The notes: a model not told the origin generated them from the letters alone. Numbered from the stretch's first letter, positions 1 to 9,462 are shown. The stretch: DNA of 64,000 nt from Sulfitobacter sp. (GCA_029252045.1 JAQXCD010000062.1:1-64000), one strand, 5' to 3'. Translations and numbers: made by a program.

Positions 1-98
1 GCATAAGCGACTTTCCAGGCACCACCATGGTGCCCGCCGCCTTTAATGATTTTTTTACGTTTAATGATGACTGGCGCGAGCTTTGCATTCGCACTCAT
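1..98 (-). CDS. motB: Flagellar motor protein MotB, N-terminal fragment cut by the window edge
   Basis: The minus strand from an ATG at 98-96 reads MSANAKLAPVIIKRKKIIKG, then GGHHGGAWKVAYA, up to the edge of the window. The basic stretch followed by a Gly/His-rich segment and AWKVAYA is the well-known entry to MotB, just before its single membrane helix. MotB anchors the flagellar stator to peptidoglycan and forms the proton channel with MotA. An AGGTAGTGG sequence just upstream of the ATG can act as a ribosome binding site. Only about 32 residues are visible, so the helix with its catalytic Asp and the OmpA-like domain cannot be checked. Confidence 0.8.
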   Translation of the reverse strand, partial: MSANAKLAPVIIKRKKIIKGGGHHGGAWKVAY

Positions 99-227
99 AT
101 CCACTACCTTTTATTCACCCGACGCCAGAAATACATGCTCAGCTGTTATCAAACTCCTAAGACCGGACGTATTGGTTACCAGAAGGTAAAGCTTGCATCT
201 GCAAAGCAATCGCTGCCAGATCGCGAG

Positions 228-1445
228 ATGAAGAATCTGATCACAGATAGTCGCTATTCCTGGACCCGTCTTGGGCTGACGCTCTTGGTCGCGACCGTGA
301 TTAATGCGGGCATGTGGGCCATCATTGTCATTATGCCTGCGGTTGAGACGGAGTTTGGCGGCAGTCGTGCAATGGCGTCGCTGCCCTACACGCTCACCAT
401 GATCGGCTTTGCGACGGGGAATTATGCAATTGGCCGCGCGGTGGACCGTTTTGGAATTACGCTGTCGTTGATGGTGGCTGCTGTGGTGACAGCACTTGGG
501 TATGTATTGGCCACGTTTTCGGGCTCGTTGATGATGTTGTCTTTGGCGCAATTGCTGGTTGGCTTTGCCTCTGCCGTGGGCTTTGGCCCTCTGATTGCAG
601 ACATTTCTCACTGGTTTGTACGCAGGCGGGGGATTGCTGTGGCGATTGCCGCATCGGGCAACTATCTTTCTGGTGCGATCTGGCCCATCTTGCTGGCCGG
701 TGTGCTGCAAGAAAGCGGCTGGCGTGCGGTCTATCTGGTGATGGCAACGGTAACGGTGGCGGTGGTGATCCCGCTGGCGTTGACCCTGCGCCGCCGCGTC
801 CCAGAGGAAGCACAGACCGCCGCTCAAACCGCCTCGGTCCTGAATGCCAGATCCTCGGGCCTATCGCCGCGTGCGCTCCAGTACTTGCTGGGACTGGCCG
901 GCATTGGCTGTTGCGTGGCCATGTCCATGCCGCAGGTTCATATTGTGGCGCTTTGCGTCGGGCTGGGGTTCGGCCCTGCTGTTGGTGCGCAGATGCTGGC
1001 GCTAATGCTACTGGGCGGCGTTGCCTCGCGCATCGTGTCGGGACTGTTGGCAGATAAACTTGGCGGCGTACGCACCCTGTTGATCGGGTCATTCCTGCAG
1101 TGTCTGGCACTTTTTTTATACCTGCCGGCAGGCGGCATGGTCTCGCTCTATCTGGTCAGCATGGTTTTTGGTCTTAGTCAGGGCGGCATCGTCCCCAGTT
1201 ATGCGCTCATCGTGCGGGAGTACATGCCCGCAAAGGAAGCAGGCGCGCGCGTCGGATTTGTCATGATGGCCACGATTCTGGGTATGGCGCTGGGCGGCTG
1301 GATGTCGGGCTGGATCTATGACGTCAGCGGCTCGTACACGCTGGCCTTCGTGAACGGTATCGTTTGGAATGGGGCAAACATCGCGATCATGCTGTGGCTC
1401 TTGCTGCGCAGTCGTCCCCGCGCATCCCGAATGGCAATGGCCTAA
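228..1445 (+). CDS. MFS transporter, 405 aa
   Basis: Major facilitator superfamily permease of the inner membrane; substrate unknown. From the ATG at 228 (MKNLITDSRYSWTRLGLTLL) the protein has about 12 hydrophobic segments, and a GRAVDRFG loop between helices 2 and 3 resembles the MFS signature GxxxDRxGRR. The reading frame is open back to position 27, but the residues before 228 are hydrophilic, lack MFS similarity and run into the motB promoter region, so the later start is preferred. The protein resembles the oxalate/formate or monocarboxylate-type MFS group, which is a loose inference. Its stop lies 1 base from the end of convergent trhO. Confidence 0.8.
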   Translation: MKNLITDSRYSWTRLGLTLLVATVINAGMWAIIVIMPAVETEFGGSRAMASLPYTLTMIGFATGNYAIGRAVDRFGITLSLMVAAVVTALGYVLATFSGSLMMLSLAQLLVGFASAVGFGPLIADISHWFVRRRGIAVAIAASGNYLSGAIWPILLAGVLQESGWRAVYLVMATVTVAVVIPLALTLRRRVPEEAQTAAQTASVLNARSSGLSPRALQYLLGLAGIGCCVAMSMPQVHIVALCVGLGFGPAVGAQMLALMLLGGVASRIVSGLLADKLGGVRTLLIGSFLQCLALFLYLPAGGMVSLYLVSMVFGLSQGGIVPSYALIVREYMPAKEAGARVGFVMMATILGMALGGWMSGWIYDVSGSYTLAFVNGIVWNGANIAIMLWLLLRSRPRASRMAMA

Positions 1446-1446
1446 G

Positions 1447-2337
1447 CTACCACTTACGCTGCTTTGCCAAAGCCATTTGCTTTTGCCGCTCGCGAAAGCG
1501 CATTTTGTCATCCTCTGAGGTCTCGCCGACGCAGTTGTGACAGCTCACACCAGCCTCATATCCGTCCCGTTCAGTATCGGCGGGCAGGATCGGGCGGCGG
1601 CAGCCGTGGCACAGCAGATGCGGACCGGGTTTAAGCCCATGCTCCACGCTGACGCGGTTGTCGAAGACAAAGCATGCACCATCCCATGTGCTTTGGGCGG
1701 CGGGGACTTCTTCGAGGTATTTCAGAATACCGCCTTTGAGGTGGTACACATCCTGCACGCCTTGACCCAACAAATAGTTGGTGGACTTTTCGCAGCGGAT
1801 ACCACCCGTACAGAACATCGCGATCTTCTTGTTGTGGAAGCGGTCCTTGTTCGCCTCCCACCACGCTGGAAACTCGCCAAAGCTGGCGGTTTGCGGGTCA
1901 ATTGCACCCTGAAACGTTCCAATCGCCACTTCGTAATCGTTGCGGGTGTCGATTACGGCCACATCGTCACGGGTGATCAGATCATTCCAATCCTCGGGCG
2001 CTACATAGTGGCCCACACTGGCGGTAGGATCGACGTCAGGCTGTCCCATGGTCACGATCTCACGCTTGAGACGGACTTTCATTTTGCCAAAAGGCGGCAC
2101 ATCCGACTCCGCGTATTTATGTTCAAGCCCGGCGCAGCCGGGCAGGGCGCGCAGATGCGCCAAAACAGCGTCCACCGCAGCCTTTGAGGGGCCTGCGATG
2201 GTGCCATTCACCCCTTCGCGCGCCAGCAACAGCGTGCCGGTGATCTCCTGCTCAAGACATAGCTTGAGCAAGGGTGGCTTGATCGCCTCGGGGGAAACGA
2301 AGCGGGCGAAGTGATACAGGGCGGCTATGGTATACAT
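1447..2337 (-). CDS. trhO: tRNA uridine(34) hydroxylase TrhO (rhodanese-like, YceA/UPF0176), 296 aa
   Basis: TrhO hydroxylates uridine 34 in the anticodon of some tRNAs (ho5U34), the first step toward cmo5U/mo5U. It has the usual order: an N-terminal acylphosphatase-like domain (about 1-95), a rhodanese domain (about 120-215) whose loop CTGGIRCEK carries the catalytic Cys176 and Cys182, and a C-terminal Cys-rich segment with two CxxC pairs (LLCHGCRRP and VSCHNC, about 240-268) that probably binds metal. The length is normal for the family. Transcribed divergently from pncA. Confidence 0.92.
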   Translation of the reverse strand: MYTIAALYHFARFVSPEAIKPPLLKLCLEQEITGTLLLAREGVNGTIAGPSKAAVDAVLAHLRALPGCAGLEHKYAESDVPPFGKMKVRLKREIVTMGQPDVDPTASVGHYVAPEDWNDLITRDDVAVIDTRNDYEVAIGTFQGAIDPQTASFGEFPAWWEANKDRFHNKKIAMFCTGGIRCEKSTNYLLGQGVQDVYHLKGGILKYLEEVPAAQSTWDGACFVFDNRVSVEHGLKPGPHLLCHGCRRPILPADTERDGYEAGVSCHNCVGETSEDDKMRFRERQKQMALAKQRKW

Positions 2338-2388
2338 GGGACGCCAAATAGGCCGCGCAGGGGCTGTTGCGCAAGAGGGACGTGGTCT

Positions 2389-2410
2389 AAAACTGCGCTA
2401 TCACAGTTTT
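2389..2410. promoter_or_regulatory. Inverted repeat upstream of pncA, possible operator
   Basis: Arms AAAACTG (2389-2395) and CAGTTTT (2404-2410) are perfect inverted repeats separated by 8 bases. They end 20 bases before the pncA start codon, in the 93-base divergent trhO/pncA gap. The position would suit a repressor site or a hairpin in the pncA leader. I did not find the same repeat before pncB, so a shared NAD regulator is not supported. Confidence 0.3.
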
Positions 2411-2430
2411 CTACTCAAAGAGGTTTTGCC

Positions 2431-3024
2431 ATGCATGCGCTTATTGTCATCGACGTCCAGAATGATTTTTGCCCCAAGGGCGCGCTTGCGGTTGCAGGCG
2501 GAAACGAGATTGTCTCTGACATCAACGTATTGATGGGCCAATTTGATGCGGTGATTCTTACGCAGGATTGGCATCCGGCGGGCCATTCATCCTTTGCCGC
2601 GTCCCACACAGGCAAAGACCCGTATGATATGATTGAAATGCCTTACGGCCCACAGATTCTCTGGCCAGACCATTGTATTCAGGGGACAGCGGGCGCGGCG
2701 TTTAACAGTGCGCTAAACACCGATCAGGCGGATTTGATCATTCGCAAAGGATACAACCCTGCCATCGACAGCTATTCGGCGTTCTTCGAGAACGACCACA
2801 AAACACCAACAGGCTTGGAAGGCTATTTGCGCACGCATGGTATTACCAAAGTGACGCTTGTAGGCCTCGCGTTGGATTTTTGTGTGAACTATTCCGCGAT
2901 TGATGCAGCCAAACTGGGTTTTGATGTGACGGTTCGCAGGGAATTGTGCCGCGCCATTGATTTAAACGGCTCGCTTGCCGCGGCAGAGGCTGCGATGGCA
3001 TCCGCAGGCGTAACGCTCGCTTGA
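2431..3024 (+). CDS. pncA: Nicotinamidase PncA, 197 aa
   Basis: Converts nicotinamide to nicotinate and ammonia in NAD salvage. The isochorismatase-fold catalytic triad is visible: Asp8 (IVIDVQNDF), Lys106 (IIRKGYNP) and Cys151 (ALDFCVNY). The metal site Asp46/His48/His52 (TQDWHPAGH) is present. The ATG at 2431 is chosen because MHALIVIDVQNDF is the normal PncA start and AAGAGG lies 8-13 bases upstream; the open frame begins earlier at 2311 but that part is unrelated. pncB, which uses the product nicotinate, lies 750 bases downstream on the same strand. Confidence 0.93.
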   Translation: MHALIVIDVQNDFCPKGALAVAGGNEIVSDINVLMGQFDAVILTQDWHPAGHSSFAASHTGKDPYDMIEMPYGPQILWPDHCIQGTAGAAFNSALNTDQADLIIRKGYNPAIDSYSAFFENDHKTPTGLEGYLRTHGITKVTLVGLALDFCVNYSAIDAAKLGFDVTVRRELCRAIDLNGSLAAAEAAMASAGVTLA

Positions 3025-3025
3025 C

Positions 3026-3157
3026 CTAGCGATCAGCCCCGAGGTTTGGCGCAAATTCGGCGGTCTCTGTTCCGGCAGAGAACTGCGGCAAGCCGAAGAA
3101 CTGTAGCGTCAGCGCAAGCGTGATTGCGAATACGGGAAAAACAACCTGAGGGCGCAC
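3026..3157 (-). CDS. Putative 43-aa single-helix membrane protein
   Basis: A GTG-initiated reading frame gives a hydrophobic N-terminal segment (VVFPVFAITLALTLQFFGL) and an acidic tail ending GADR. It occupies nearly all of the pncA/3167-gene gap. It begins 10 bases after the stop of the 3167-3616 gene and in the same frame, and its stop sits 2 bases from the pncA stop. No clear ribosome binding site is seen, so it may be coupled to the upstream gene, or it may be a remnant of a longer C-terminus of that gene. The function is unknown. Confidence 0.4.
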   Translation of the reverse strand: MRPQVVFPVFAITLALTLQFFGLPQFSAGTETAEFAPNLGADR

Positions 3158-3166
3158 AAAGTGGGT

Positions 3167-3616
3167 TCAGACAGCCTTTTGATCAGCGCGTTTGCGGCGT
3201 CTTGGAGGCGCAATAGCAGGCACCTCAATCGGTTTGGCATTCTCGATCGAAACGATACATGCGCCCAGATCGAATTCGTTCCACATCTGATCCTTCAGAT
3301 GAAACTGGTGCAGGTTTTCCTGCAAACGGCTTGCGACATCACTCAACTGGCCATCAAACCGTTCGTCAAATGCGCCACTGGGCAGCACCTTGCCTGACGG
3401 ATTGAACACAAAACCACATGTTTTAAAATATGCCTTAACGCGAGGTGATGCTCCGGCAAGTGCGGCTGCGGTCTGCGGGTCGCGGAATTTGGCAATGTAG
3501 TTGCTGCGGCCATTCAGTGCAAAACCCGATGCTTTGAGCAGCTCTGCCGATCCTGAATCGGTAAAGGCCTCTGGCGGCATTACATAGGAAATGTCGATGT
3601 CATACTGAAGAGTCAC
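3167..3616 (-). CDS. Conserved hypothetical protein, 149 aa
   Basis: I do not recognise the family. The sequence is soluble, with no signal peptide or membrane helix. It starts MTLQYDIDISYVMPP, has a central Gly/Ala-rich part, and ends in a basic tail (PPRRRKRADQKAV). Residue use and codon choice look like normal chromosomal coding. It is divergent from pncB across a 156-base gap. The reading frame continues after the TGA as the small membrane ORF at 3026-3157. Confidence 0.6.
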   Translation of the reverse strand: MTLQYDIDISYVMPPEAFTDSGSAELLKASGFALNGRSNYIAKFRDPQTAAALAGASPRVKAYFKTCGFVFNPSGKVLPSGAFDERFDGQLSDVASRLQENLHQFHLKDQMWNEFDLGACIVSIENAKPIEVPAIAPPRRRKRADQKAV

Positions 3617-3772
3617 GGGATGTCCTTAATTCTGCTCATTTTGGTCTGACCGCAAATTTTGACACAAATGCGGCGCGCGCAAGACATTTTCGGACTGTGT
3701 CGATTGTGCCTTTTCGCTTGTCACTTCCTGCTCTTCTTTGGCACAAAAGGTTAATCCTAAAAGGAATAGCCA

Positions 3773-5065
3773 ATGGTTGATATCGCCGCCCGTGTCTGGA
3801 ACCATAAATGGAAGATCGACCCCATTGTGCGGTCGCTCATCGATACTGATTTTTACAAGCTGCTGATGTGCCAATCCATCTTCCGCAACAAGCCGGACAC
3901 GCAGGTGACATTTAGCCTGATCAACCGGTCCAAAGATGTGCCATTGGCCGAGTTGATCGACGAGGGCGAGCTGCGCGAGCAGCTGGATCATATCCGCTCA
4001 CTCAGCCTGAGCCGTGGTGAATCAACATGGCTGCGCGGTAATACTTTCTATGGCAAGCGCCAGATGTTCCGCCCCGACTTTATGGAGTGGTTCGAGAATT
4101 TGCGTCTGCCGCCCTACCATCTTGAGCGTAAGGGCGACCAGTACGAGCTGACGTTTGAGGGTAAATGGCATGAGGTCATGCTGTGGGAAATCCCCGCGCT
4201 GGCAGTCCTGATGGAGCTGCGCGGCCGTGCGGTGCTGGGCAAGATGGAGAAGTTCGAGCTTCAGGTTCTGTATGCCCGGGCGATGACCCGCGTCTGGGAA
4301 AAGGTCGAGGCCCTGCGGGAGATTCCGGACCTGTCTATCGCCGACTTCGGCACCCGCCGCCGCCACAGCTTTCTTTGGCAGGACTGGTGTGTGCAAGCGA
4401 TGAACGAAGGGCTGGGTACCAAGTTTACCGGTACGTCCAACTGCAAAATCGCCATGAAGCGGGAGCTGGAGGCGATCGGGACCAATGCCCACGAACTGCC
4501 GATGGTCTACGCGGCGTTGGCCGAGGATGACGATGCCCTGTTCCAAGCACCCTACAAGGTGCTTGAAGACTGGCATGAAGAGCATGAAGGCAACCTGCGC
4601 ATCATCCTGCCGGATACTTACGGCAGCCAAGGCTTTCTTGATAACGCGCCGGACTGGCTGGCAGGTTGGACGGGTATCCGCATCGATAGCGGTGATCCGG
4701 CCACCGCCGCAAATAAGGCGATAGACTGGTGGAAATCCCGTGGCGAAGACCCGCGTCAAAAACGCGTAATTTTCAGTGATGGTCTCGATGTGGCCAAGAT
4801 CAAAGAGCTGCATGCCCAGTTTGCGGGAAAGACGGCCATTTCATTTGGCTGGGGAACATTGCTCACCAACGACTTCCGTGGCCTCGTGCCAGAGGACGCA
4901 CTGGCGCCCTTCAGCCTTGTCTGCAAGGCTGTCAGTGCCAATGGCAATCCGACGGTAAAATTGTCTGACAACCCGAACAAGGCCATGGGTCCTGCCGACC
5001 AGATCGAGCGGTATAAACGTGTTTTTGGTTTGGGCGAGCAAACGGCACAAAAGGTTATCGTATGA
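3773..5065 (+). CDS. pncB: Nicotinate phosphoribosyltransferase PncB, 430 aa
   Basis: Makes nicotinate mononucleotide from nicotinate and PRPP, coupled to ATP hydrolysis, in the Preiss-Handler NAD salvage route. The substrate segment TDFYKLLMCQ (25-34), the ADFGTRRRHSF motif (190-200) and the GTNAHE motif with the His that is phosphorylated in the family (His240) are all present, and the length is typical. AAAAGGAA lies just upstream of the ATG. The last bases overlap the next gene by ATGA, so the aminotransferase is probably translationally coupled. pncA lies upstream on the same strand. Confidence 0.95.
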   Translation: MVDIAARVWNHKWKIDPIVRSLIDTDFYKLLMCQSIFRNKPDTQVTFSLINRSKDVPLAELIDEGELREQLDHIRSLSLSRGESTWLRGNTFYGKRQMFRPDFMEWFENLRLPPYHLERKGDQYELTFEGKWHEVMLWEIPALAVLMELRGRAVLGKMEKFELQVLYARAMTRVWEKVEALREIPDLSIADFGTRRRHSFLWQDWCVQAMNEGLGTKFTGTSNCKIAMKRELEAIGTNAHELPMVYAALAEDDDALFQAPYKVLEDWHEEHEGNLRIILPDTYGSQGFLDNAPDWLAGWTGIRIDSGDPATAANKAIDWWKSRGEDPRQKRVIFSDGLDVAKIKELHAQFAGKTAISFGWGTLLTNDFRGLVPEDALAPFSLVCKAVSANGNPTVKLSDNPNKAMGPADQIERYKRVFGLGEQTAQKVIV

Positions 5066-5973
5066 GTACCACCCACGAGGCGGATGAAGACGCGCGTAAC
5101 GAAAACATCCTGATCTATGTTAACGGCGTGCTAAAGCCGCGGGCGGAAGCGACTGTTTCCGTCTACGATAGCGGCTTTTTGCTGGGCGATGGAATGTGGG
5201 AAGGAATGCGGCTCTATAATGGGGTTTGGTCGTTCTTTGACGAGCATATGGACCGCTTTTTCAACTCCTGCAAAGCAGTGTCGCTAGATGTAGGGATGGA
5301 CAAGGCAGGTATCGCAGAAGCCCTGCGCGTGACGGCTGAGGCCAACGGCATGAAGACCGATGTGCACTGCCGTCTCATGCTTACGCGTGGGGTCAAGGTT
5401 AAGCCGTTCCAACACCCTTCGCTGTCCCGTTCCGGCCCGACGTTGGTGATCATCATGGAACATTCCAAACCTGTTGAGACGCTCAGCAGTAAAGGTATCC
5501 GCCTTGCCACTGTCCCGCAGGTGCGTGGCCTGCCGATGTCTCAGGATGCCAAATACAACAGCCACTCCAAGCTGAACTGCGTGATTGCCTGCATGCAAGC
5601 AGAACAGGCAGGCGCGGATGAAGCGCTAATGATGGACCCGCACGGCTTTGTGAACACCACTAACGCCTGTAACTTTTTCATCGTCCGGCGGGGTGAGGTT
5701 TGGACCTCGACCGGTGACTACTGTATGAATGGCGTCACCCGCCAGAAGGTCATCGACCTGTGCCGCGCCGACGGTATTCCTGTGTTTGAGCGGAACTTCT
5801 CCCTCTACGAGACTTACGGCGCCGATGAGGCCTTTCTCACTGGTACTTTTGGTGCGCAAACGCTGGTGTCGGAAATCGACGGCAAGCCCATCGGGGACGG
5901 CACGCGCCCTATGACGGAGCGGATCAGGCAGCTCTACAAACAAGCGATTGTCGAGAACATTCGGCGCATTTGA
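5062..5973 (+). CDS. Class IV PLP-dependent aminotransferase (branched-chain / D-amino-acid type), 303 aa
   Basis: Fold-type IV aminotransferase acting on branched-chain or D-amino acids, or a lyase such as aminodeoxychorismate lyase; the precise substrate cannot be read from the sequence. Fold landmarks are VYDSGFLLGDGMWEGMR (about 33-49), the PLP lysine in QDAKYNSHSKLN, and DEAFLTGTFG (about 263-272) near the phosphate-binding region. About 12 residues before NENILIYVNG are extra and acidic. It overlaps pncB by 4 bases, and its stop directly abuts the convergent sitD stop. Confidence 0.85.
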   Translation: MSTTHEADEDARNENILIYVNGVLKPRAEATVSVYDSGFLLGDGMWEGMRLYNGVWSFFDEHMDRFFNSCKAVSLDVGMDKAGIAEALRVTAEANGMKTDVHCRLMLTRGVKVKPFQHPSLSRSGPTLVIIMEHSKPVETLSSKGIRLATVPQVRGLPMSQDAKYNSHSKLNCVIACMQAEQAGADEALMMDPHGFVNTTNACNFFIVRRGEVWTSTGDYCMNGVTRQKVIDLCRADGIPVFERNFSLYETYGADEAFLTGTFGAQTLVSEIDGKPIGDGTRPMTERIRQLYKQAIVENIRRI

Positions 5974-6810
5974 CTAGGCTTTGCGCGCTGACGCGCGGCG
6001 GGTCGCCTTGTTGGACCGGATGAAGGCCGCTATGAAGATAATCGTCAGGATCAGGATGATCGTGGGGGCAGGGGCACTGTCCAGATAGAAGCTGGCATAG
6101 ACGCCCAGAAGACTGGAGAGAATGGTGACTCCAACGGCAATTGGCAGCATCCGTGCAAATTGCCGTGTCAGCAAGAACGCAATCGCTCCGGGTGCGATCA
6201 ACAAGCCGATCGACAGGATAATCCCTACCGCCGAAAGTGTCGCGACAATGGTAAGCGAGATCAGCGCGAGCAGGCCGTAGTGCAGCCAGCCCACACGCAG
6301 CCCAACGGCCTGCGCCTGTATTGGATCAAACGCATGCAGTAGGAAGTCCTGCCGTTTAGCGATAACAATACCTGCAACGAACAGCGCAATCAGTCCCGCT
6401 GTCCACAGATCCGTAGTACCCACACCCAGCATATTGCCGAACAGGATATGATCCAGATGCACGTCTGTGGAGACTTTGGTGTACATGACAATTCCCAGCC
6501 CGAACATGCCTGAGAACACGATCCCCATCACGGTGTCCTGTTTGACGCGGCTGTTGTCCGACAGGAATCCGGTGGCCAGCGCGCAAAACATACCAGCGAT
6601 AAACGCGCCAACGATCAAGGGAATCCCCAATAGATACGCGGCCACAACACCGGGCAACACAGCATGGCTGATCGCATCGCCCATCAGGGACCAGCCTTTG
6701 AGAACCAGATAGCAGGACAGCAGGCTGGTCGGCACGGCGATCATCAGCATTATGAGAAACGCGTTCTGCATAAACGGAAACTGGAAAGGCTGGAGCAAAG
6801 TCTCGATCAT
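5974..6810 (-). CDS. sitD: Manganese/iron ABC transporter permease SitD, 278 aa
   Basis: Second permease of the SitABCD importer (ABC-3 family: ZnuB, MntB, SitC/D). It has about eight hydrophobic segments with GWSLMGDAISHAVLPG (about 39-54), the conserved region of this family, and a basic C-terminal tail (RSNKATRRASARKA). It overlaps sitC by 4 bases as the last gene of the operon. Mn2+ (and perhaps Fe2+) as substrate is inferred from the Sit-type binding protein and the adjacent mur. Confidence 0.9.
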   Translation of the reverse strand: MIETLLQPFQFPFMQNAFLIMLMIAVPTSLLSCYLVLKGWSLMGDAISHAVLPGVVAAYLLGIPLIVGAFIAGMFCALATGFLSDNSRVKQDTVMGIVFSGMFGLGIVMYTKVSTDVHLDHILFGNMLGVGTTDLWTAGLIALFVAGIVIAKRQDFLLHAFDPIQAQAVGLRVGWLHYGLLALISLTIVATLSAVGIILSIGLLIAPGAIAFLLTRQFARMLPIAVGVTILSSLLGVYASFYLDSAPAPTIILILTIIFIAAFIRSNKATRRASARKA

Positions 6811-7661
6811 CCGCGCAGCGCCTCCCGCGCTTTGCGCCGCGCAGCCAGATAGCCGTGCTTGGGCGCAAAAACGAACGCTACAAGAAAAATGAGTGTTTGA
6901 AGGGTGACAATCAGCCCGCCCGTTGCCCCGTCCACAAAGAAGCTGAGATAGGCCCCGATAAATGATGTCCCTGCCCCGATTACCACACTGACCATCAGCA
7001 GATGGGGGAAGCGATCGGTGATCAGATAGGCCGTAGCCCCTGGTGTCACCACCATCGCAATGACCAAAAACGCGCCAACAGTTTGCAGGGCGGCCACACA
7101 GGAGGCAGACAGCAGCATAAAGAAAATCACCTTCAGCAGATCAGGCTTCAACCCGATCGAGCGTGCATGGTTTTCGTCAAAAAAGGTCACCATCAGATCT
7201 TTCCACTTCGCCAGCAATACCGCCAGAGTTACAAACCCGATGATCGCCAATTGCAGGGTGTCGGACGGTGTGATCGCCAGAATATTGCCCATCGTGATGG
7301 TCTGCACAGAAACGGATGTGGGGGACAGCGAGACCATGAACAGCCCCAGCCCGAAGAACGAGGTAAAGATCAGCCCGATAATCGTATCTTCCTTGAGGCC
7401 GGACCGTTGATTGAGAAACAGCATCGCCCCCGCCGCCAACCCGCCTGCTGCAAACGCGCCCAAAGCAAAGGGCAGCCCCAGCATATAGGCCCCCGCGACA
7501 CCCGGCACGATAGAATGGCTCAGCGCGTCGCCGATCAGTGACCAGCCTTTGAGCATCAGATAGGCGGACAAAAATGCACAAACACCCCCGACCAGCGCGC
7601 TGACCCACATCGCGTTAAACATGTAGCCGTAGGAGAACGGCAGCAGCAGCGTTTCCATCAC
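6807..7661 (-). CDS. sitC: Manganese/iron ABC transporter permease SitC, 284 aa
   Basis: First ABC-3 family permease of the Sit importer, paralogous to SitD. It has about eight transmembrane segments, with [16 protein letters not shown] in the same place as in SitD. The basic C-terminus ([14 protein letters not shown]) is cytoplasmic by the usual topology. It starts within the sitB stop (4-base overlap) and its own stop overlaps the sitD start, so the four proteins are likely made from one message. Confidence 0.9.
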   Translation of the reverse strand: MMETLLLPFSYGYMFNAMWVSALVGGVCAFLSAYLMLKGWSLIGDALSHSIVPGVAGAYMLGLPFALGAFAAGGLAAGAMLFLNQRSGLKEDTIIGLIFTSFFGLGLFMVSLSPTSVSVQTITMGNILAITPSDTLQLAIIGFVTLAVLLAKWKDLMVTFFDENHARSIGLKPDLLKVIFFMLLSASCVAALQTVGAFLVIAMVVTPGATAYLITDRFPHLLMVSVVIGAGTSFIGAYLSFFVDGATGGLIVTLQTLIFLVAFVFAPKHGYLAARRKAREALRG

Positions 7662-8506
7662 TGCTCTTCCTCATTGCGGGTCTCGTCGCCGTAGACTACA
7701 AAGGGACGCTCGTCGTCGGTGATCACGCGAATTGTGCGTGCATCGTCATCGTCATGCAGATCCGATCCGCCGATCACAAAGTGGCGCAGCACCCCGCCAA
7801 ATGCCAGTTCCAGATTGTCGTGGGTAAAGGTCTGTTCCGTCGTGCCGAAGGCAATCACGGTTTCTTTGACTAACACAGTTCTGTCACAAAATTCGGGGAC
7901 CGAACCGAGGTTGTGAGTGGAAACCAGCATTACCCGCCCCTCGTCGCGCATCTCGCGCAGCAGGTCGATGATCTGGTCTTCGGTCTGGACATCCACGCCT
8001 GTGAACGGCTCGTCCAGCAGTATCACCTGACCCTCTTGTGCCAACGCGCGCGCCAGAAACACCCGCTTGCGCTGGCCGCCCGACAATTCGCCAATCTGAC
8101 GGTGCCGGAAATTAACCATATTCACGCGCTTCAGCGCGTCGGTGACAGCCTCATGATCCGCTTTCTTCGGATGCCGGAAAAACCCCATGTGACCATAGCG
8201 GCCCATCATCACCACATCTTCAACCAGTACCGGAAAGCTCCAGTCAACCTCTTCTGACTGCGGCACATAGGCGACGATGTTCCGTTTCAACGCCTCTTTG
8301 ACAGGCATGCCCAGCACGGTGATCTCACCTTTGGCAGCAGGTACAAACCCCATAATCGCCTTGAATAGGGTCGATTTACCCGCCCCGTTCACGCCCACAA
8401 GGGCGGTAATTGTTCCTTTGGGAATATCAAATGTGGCGTCCCGAAGGGCCGTATGCCCATTGCGGTAAGTGACAGTCACATCGCGTGCGGAAATGCCTGT
8501 GCTCAT
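7658..8506 (-). CDS. sitB: Manganese/iron ABC transporter ATPase SitB, 282 aa
   Basis: ATP-binding subunit powering SitC/SitD. Walker A is GVNGAGKST (about 38-46), the signature is LSGGQRKR (about 140-147), Walker B is VILLDEPF (about 160-167), and the H-loop is STHN. A C-terminal extension of about 35 residues is rich in Asp and Glu ([13 protein letters not shown] and after) and could sense or bind metal; this is a guess. It overlaps sitA and sitC by 4 bases each. Confidence 0.93.
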   Translation of the reverse strand: MSTGISARDVTVTYRNGHTALRDATFDIPKGTITALVGVNGAGKSTLFKAIMGFVPAAKGEITVLGMPVKEALKRNIVAYVPQSEEVDWSFPVLVEDVVMMGRYGHMGFFRHPKKADHEAVTDALKRVNMVNFRHRQIGELSGGQRKRVFLARALAQEGQVILLDEPFTGVDVQTEDQIIDLLREMRDEGRVMLVSTHNLGSVPEFCDRTVLVKETVIAFGTTEQTFTHDNLELAFGGVLRHFVIGGSDLHDDDDARTIRVITDDERPFVVYGDETRNEEEQ

Positions 8507-9396
8507 TCTGTCAGGCCCTTCACAATGGTTTCAGAGGTGACGCGCAGCAGGTCCAGATAGCTGGGCACCGGCCCGTCCTCTTCCGTCAGACTATCCACAA
8601 ACAGCATCCCGCCATAGCGCGCACCCGTCTCCCGAGCGACCTGTTCTGCGGGGGCTTGCGATACTGTTGATTCACAAAACACAGCCGGAATATTGTGCTC
8701 GCGGACAGTATCAATCACCTTGCGGACTTGCTGTGGCGTACCCTGTTGATCGGCGTTCATAGGCCAGAGGTACAACTCTTTCATCCCGAAATCGCGGATC
8801 AGATAGCTGAACGCCCCTTCGCATGTTGCCAGCCAGCGTTGTTGCTCTGGAACGGCAAGAATGGAATCGCGAAGCGGCGCGATAGTTTCTGTGATCGTTG
8901 CCTTATAAGCGTCCGCATTGGCGCGGTAGATGTCGGCATTCACTGGATCATGCAGTACAAATGCGTCACGGATGTTGTCCACATAGACTAACGCAGTGCT
9001 CAAACCCATCCACGCATGCGGGTTGGGCTTACCGTCATATTCGCCCTCGGTAATGCTCATCGGCTCAATCCCGTCCGACAGGGTGGCCGAGGGGACATCG
9101 CGCAGATTTGACAGAAACTGCTCGAACCAGAGCTCCAGATTCAACCCGTTCCACAGGATTAGACCCGCATCCTGCGCGCGGATGATGTCGCGCGGCGTGG
9201 GTGAATACCCGTGAATATCCGCGCCGGGTTTTGTGATGCTCTCCACAATAGCGGCATCTCCTGCCACGTTACGCGCCATATCGGCGATCACGGTAAAGGT
9301 TGTGACGGCTTTGAATTTTTCTTGCGCAATCGCTTGACCCGAAAGAAGCGCAAAACCGCAAACGGCAGTAAGTGTTTTCAAAGTGTTGGCAAACAT
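8503..9396 (-). CDS. sitA: Periplasmic Mn2+/Fe2+-binding protein SitA, 297 aa
   Basis: Cluster A-I (ZnuA/PsaA-type) solute-binding protein with a cleavable signal peptide ([20 protein letters not shown] then QAIAQ). Four metal ligands align with PsaA: His62 (IHGYSP), His127 (NPHAWMG), Glu193 (TCEGAFSYL) and Asp268 ([10 protein letters not shown]). A Glu rather than His at the third position fits Mn/Fe rather than Zn, as does the lack of a His-rich loop. First gene of the operon, divergent from mur. Confidence 0.92.
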   Translation of the reverse strand: MFANTLKTLTAVCGFALLSGQAIAQEKFKAVTTFTVIADMARNVAGDAAIVESITKPGADIHGYSPTPRDIIRAQDAGLILWNGLNLELWFEQFLSNLRDVPSATLSDGIEPMSITEGEYDGKPNPHAWMGLSTALVYVDNIRDAFVLHDPVNADIYRANADAYKATITETIAPLRDSILAVPEQQRWLATCEGAFSYLIRDFGMKELYLWPMNADQQGTPQQVRKVIDTVREHNIPAVFCESTVSQAPAEQVARETGARYGGMLFVDSLTEEDGPVPSYLDLLRVTSETIVKGLTE

Positions 9397-9428
9397 AGAC
9401 GTGGTTCATCCTATGATATCGCTTTGTA

Positions 9429-9449
9429 GAATGGTTATGAGAACCATTC
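9429..9449. promoter_or_regulatory. Perfect inverted repeat, candidate Mur/Fur operator (sitA-proximal)
   Basis: Arms GAATGGTT (9429-9436) and AACCATTC (9442-9449) are perfect inverted repeats around ATGAG, 33 bases upstream of the sitA start in the sitA/mur gap. Fur-family regulators bind A+T-rich dyads of this kind. A site so near the sitA start suits manganese-dependent repression of the importer. A second, related dyad lies 14 bases away. Confidence 0.55.
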
Positions 9450-9462
9450 ACAACTGTAAATA

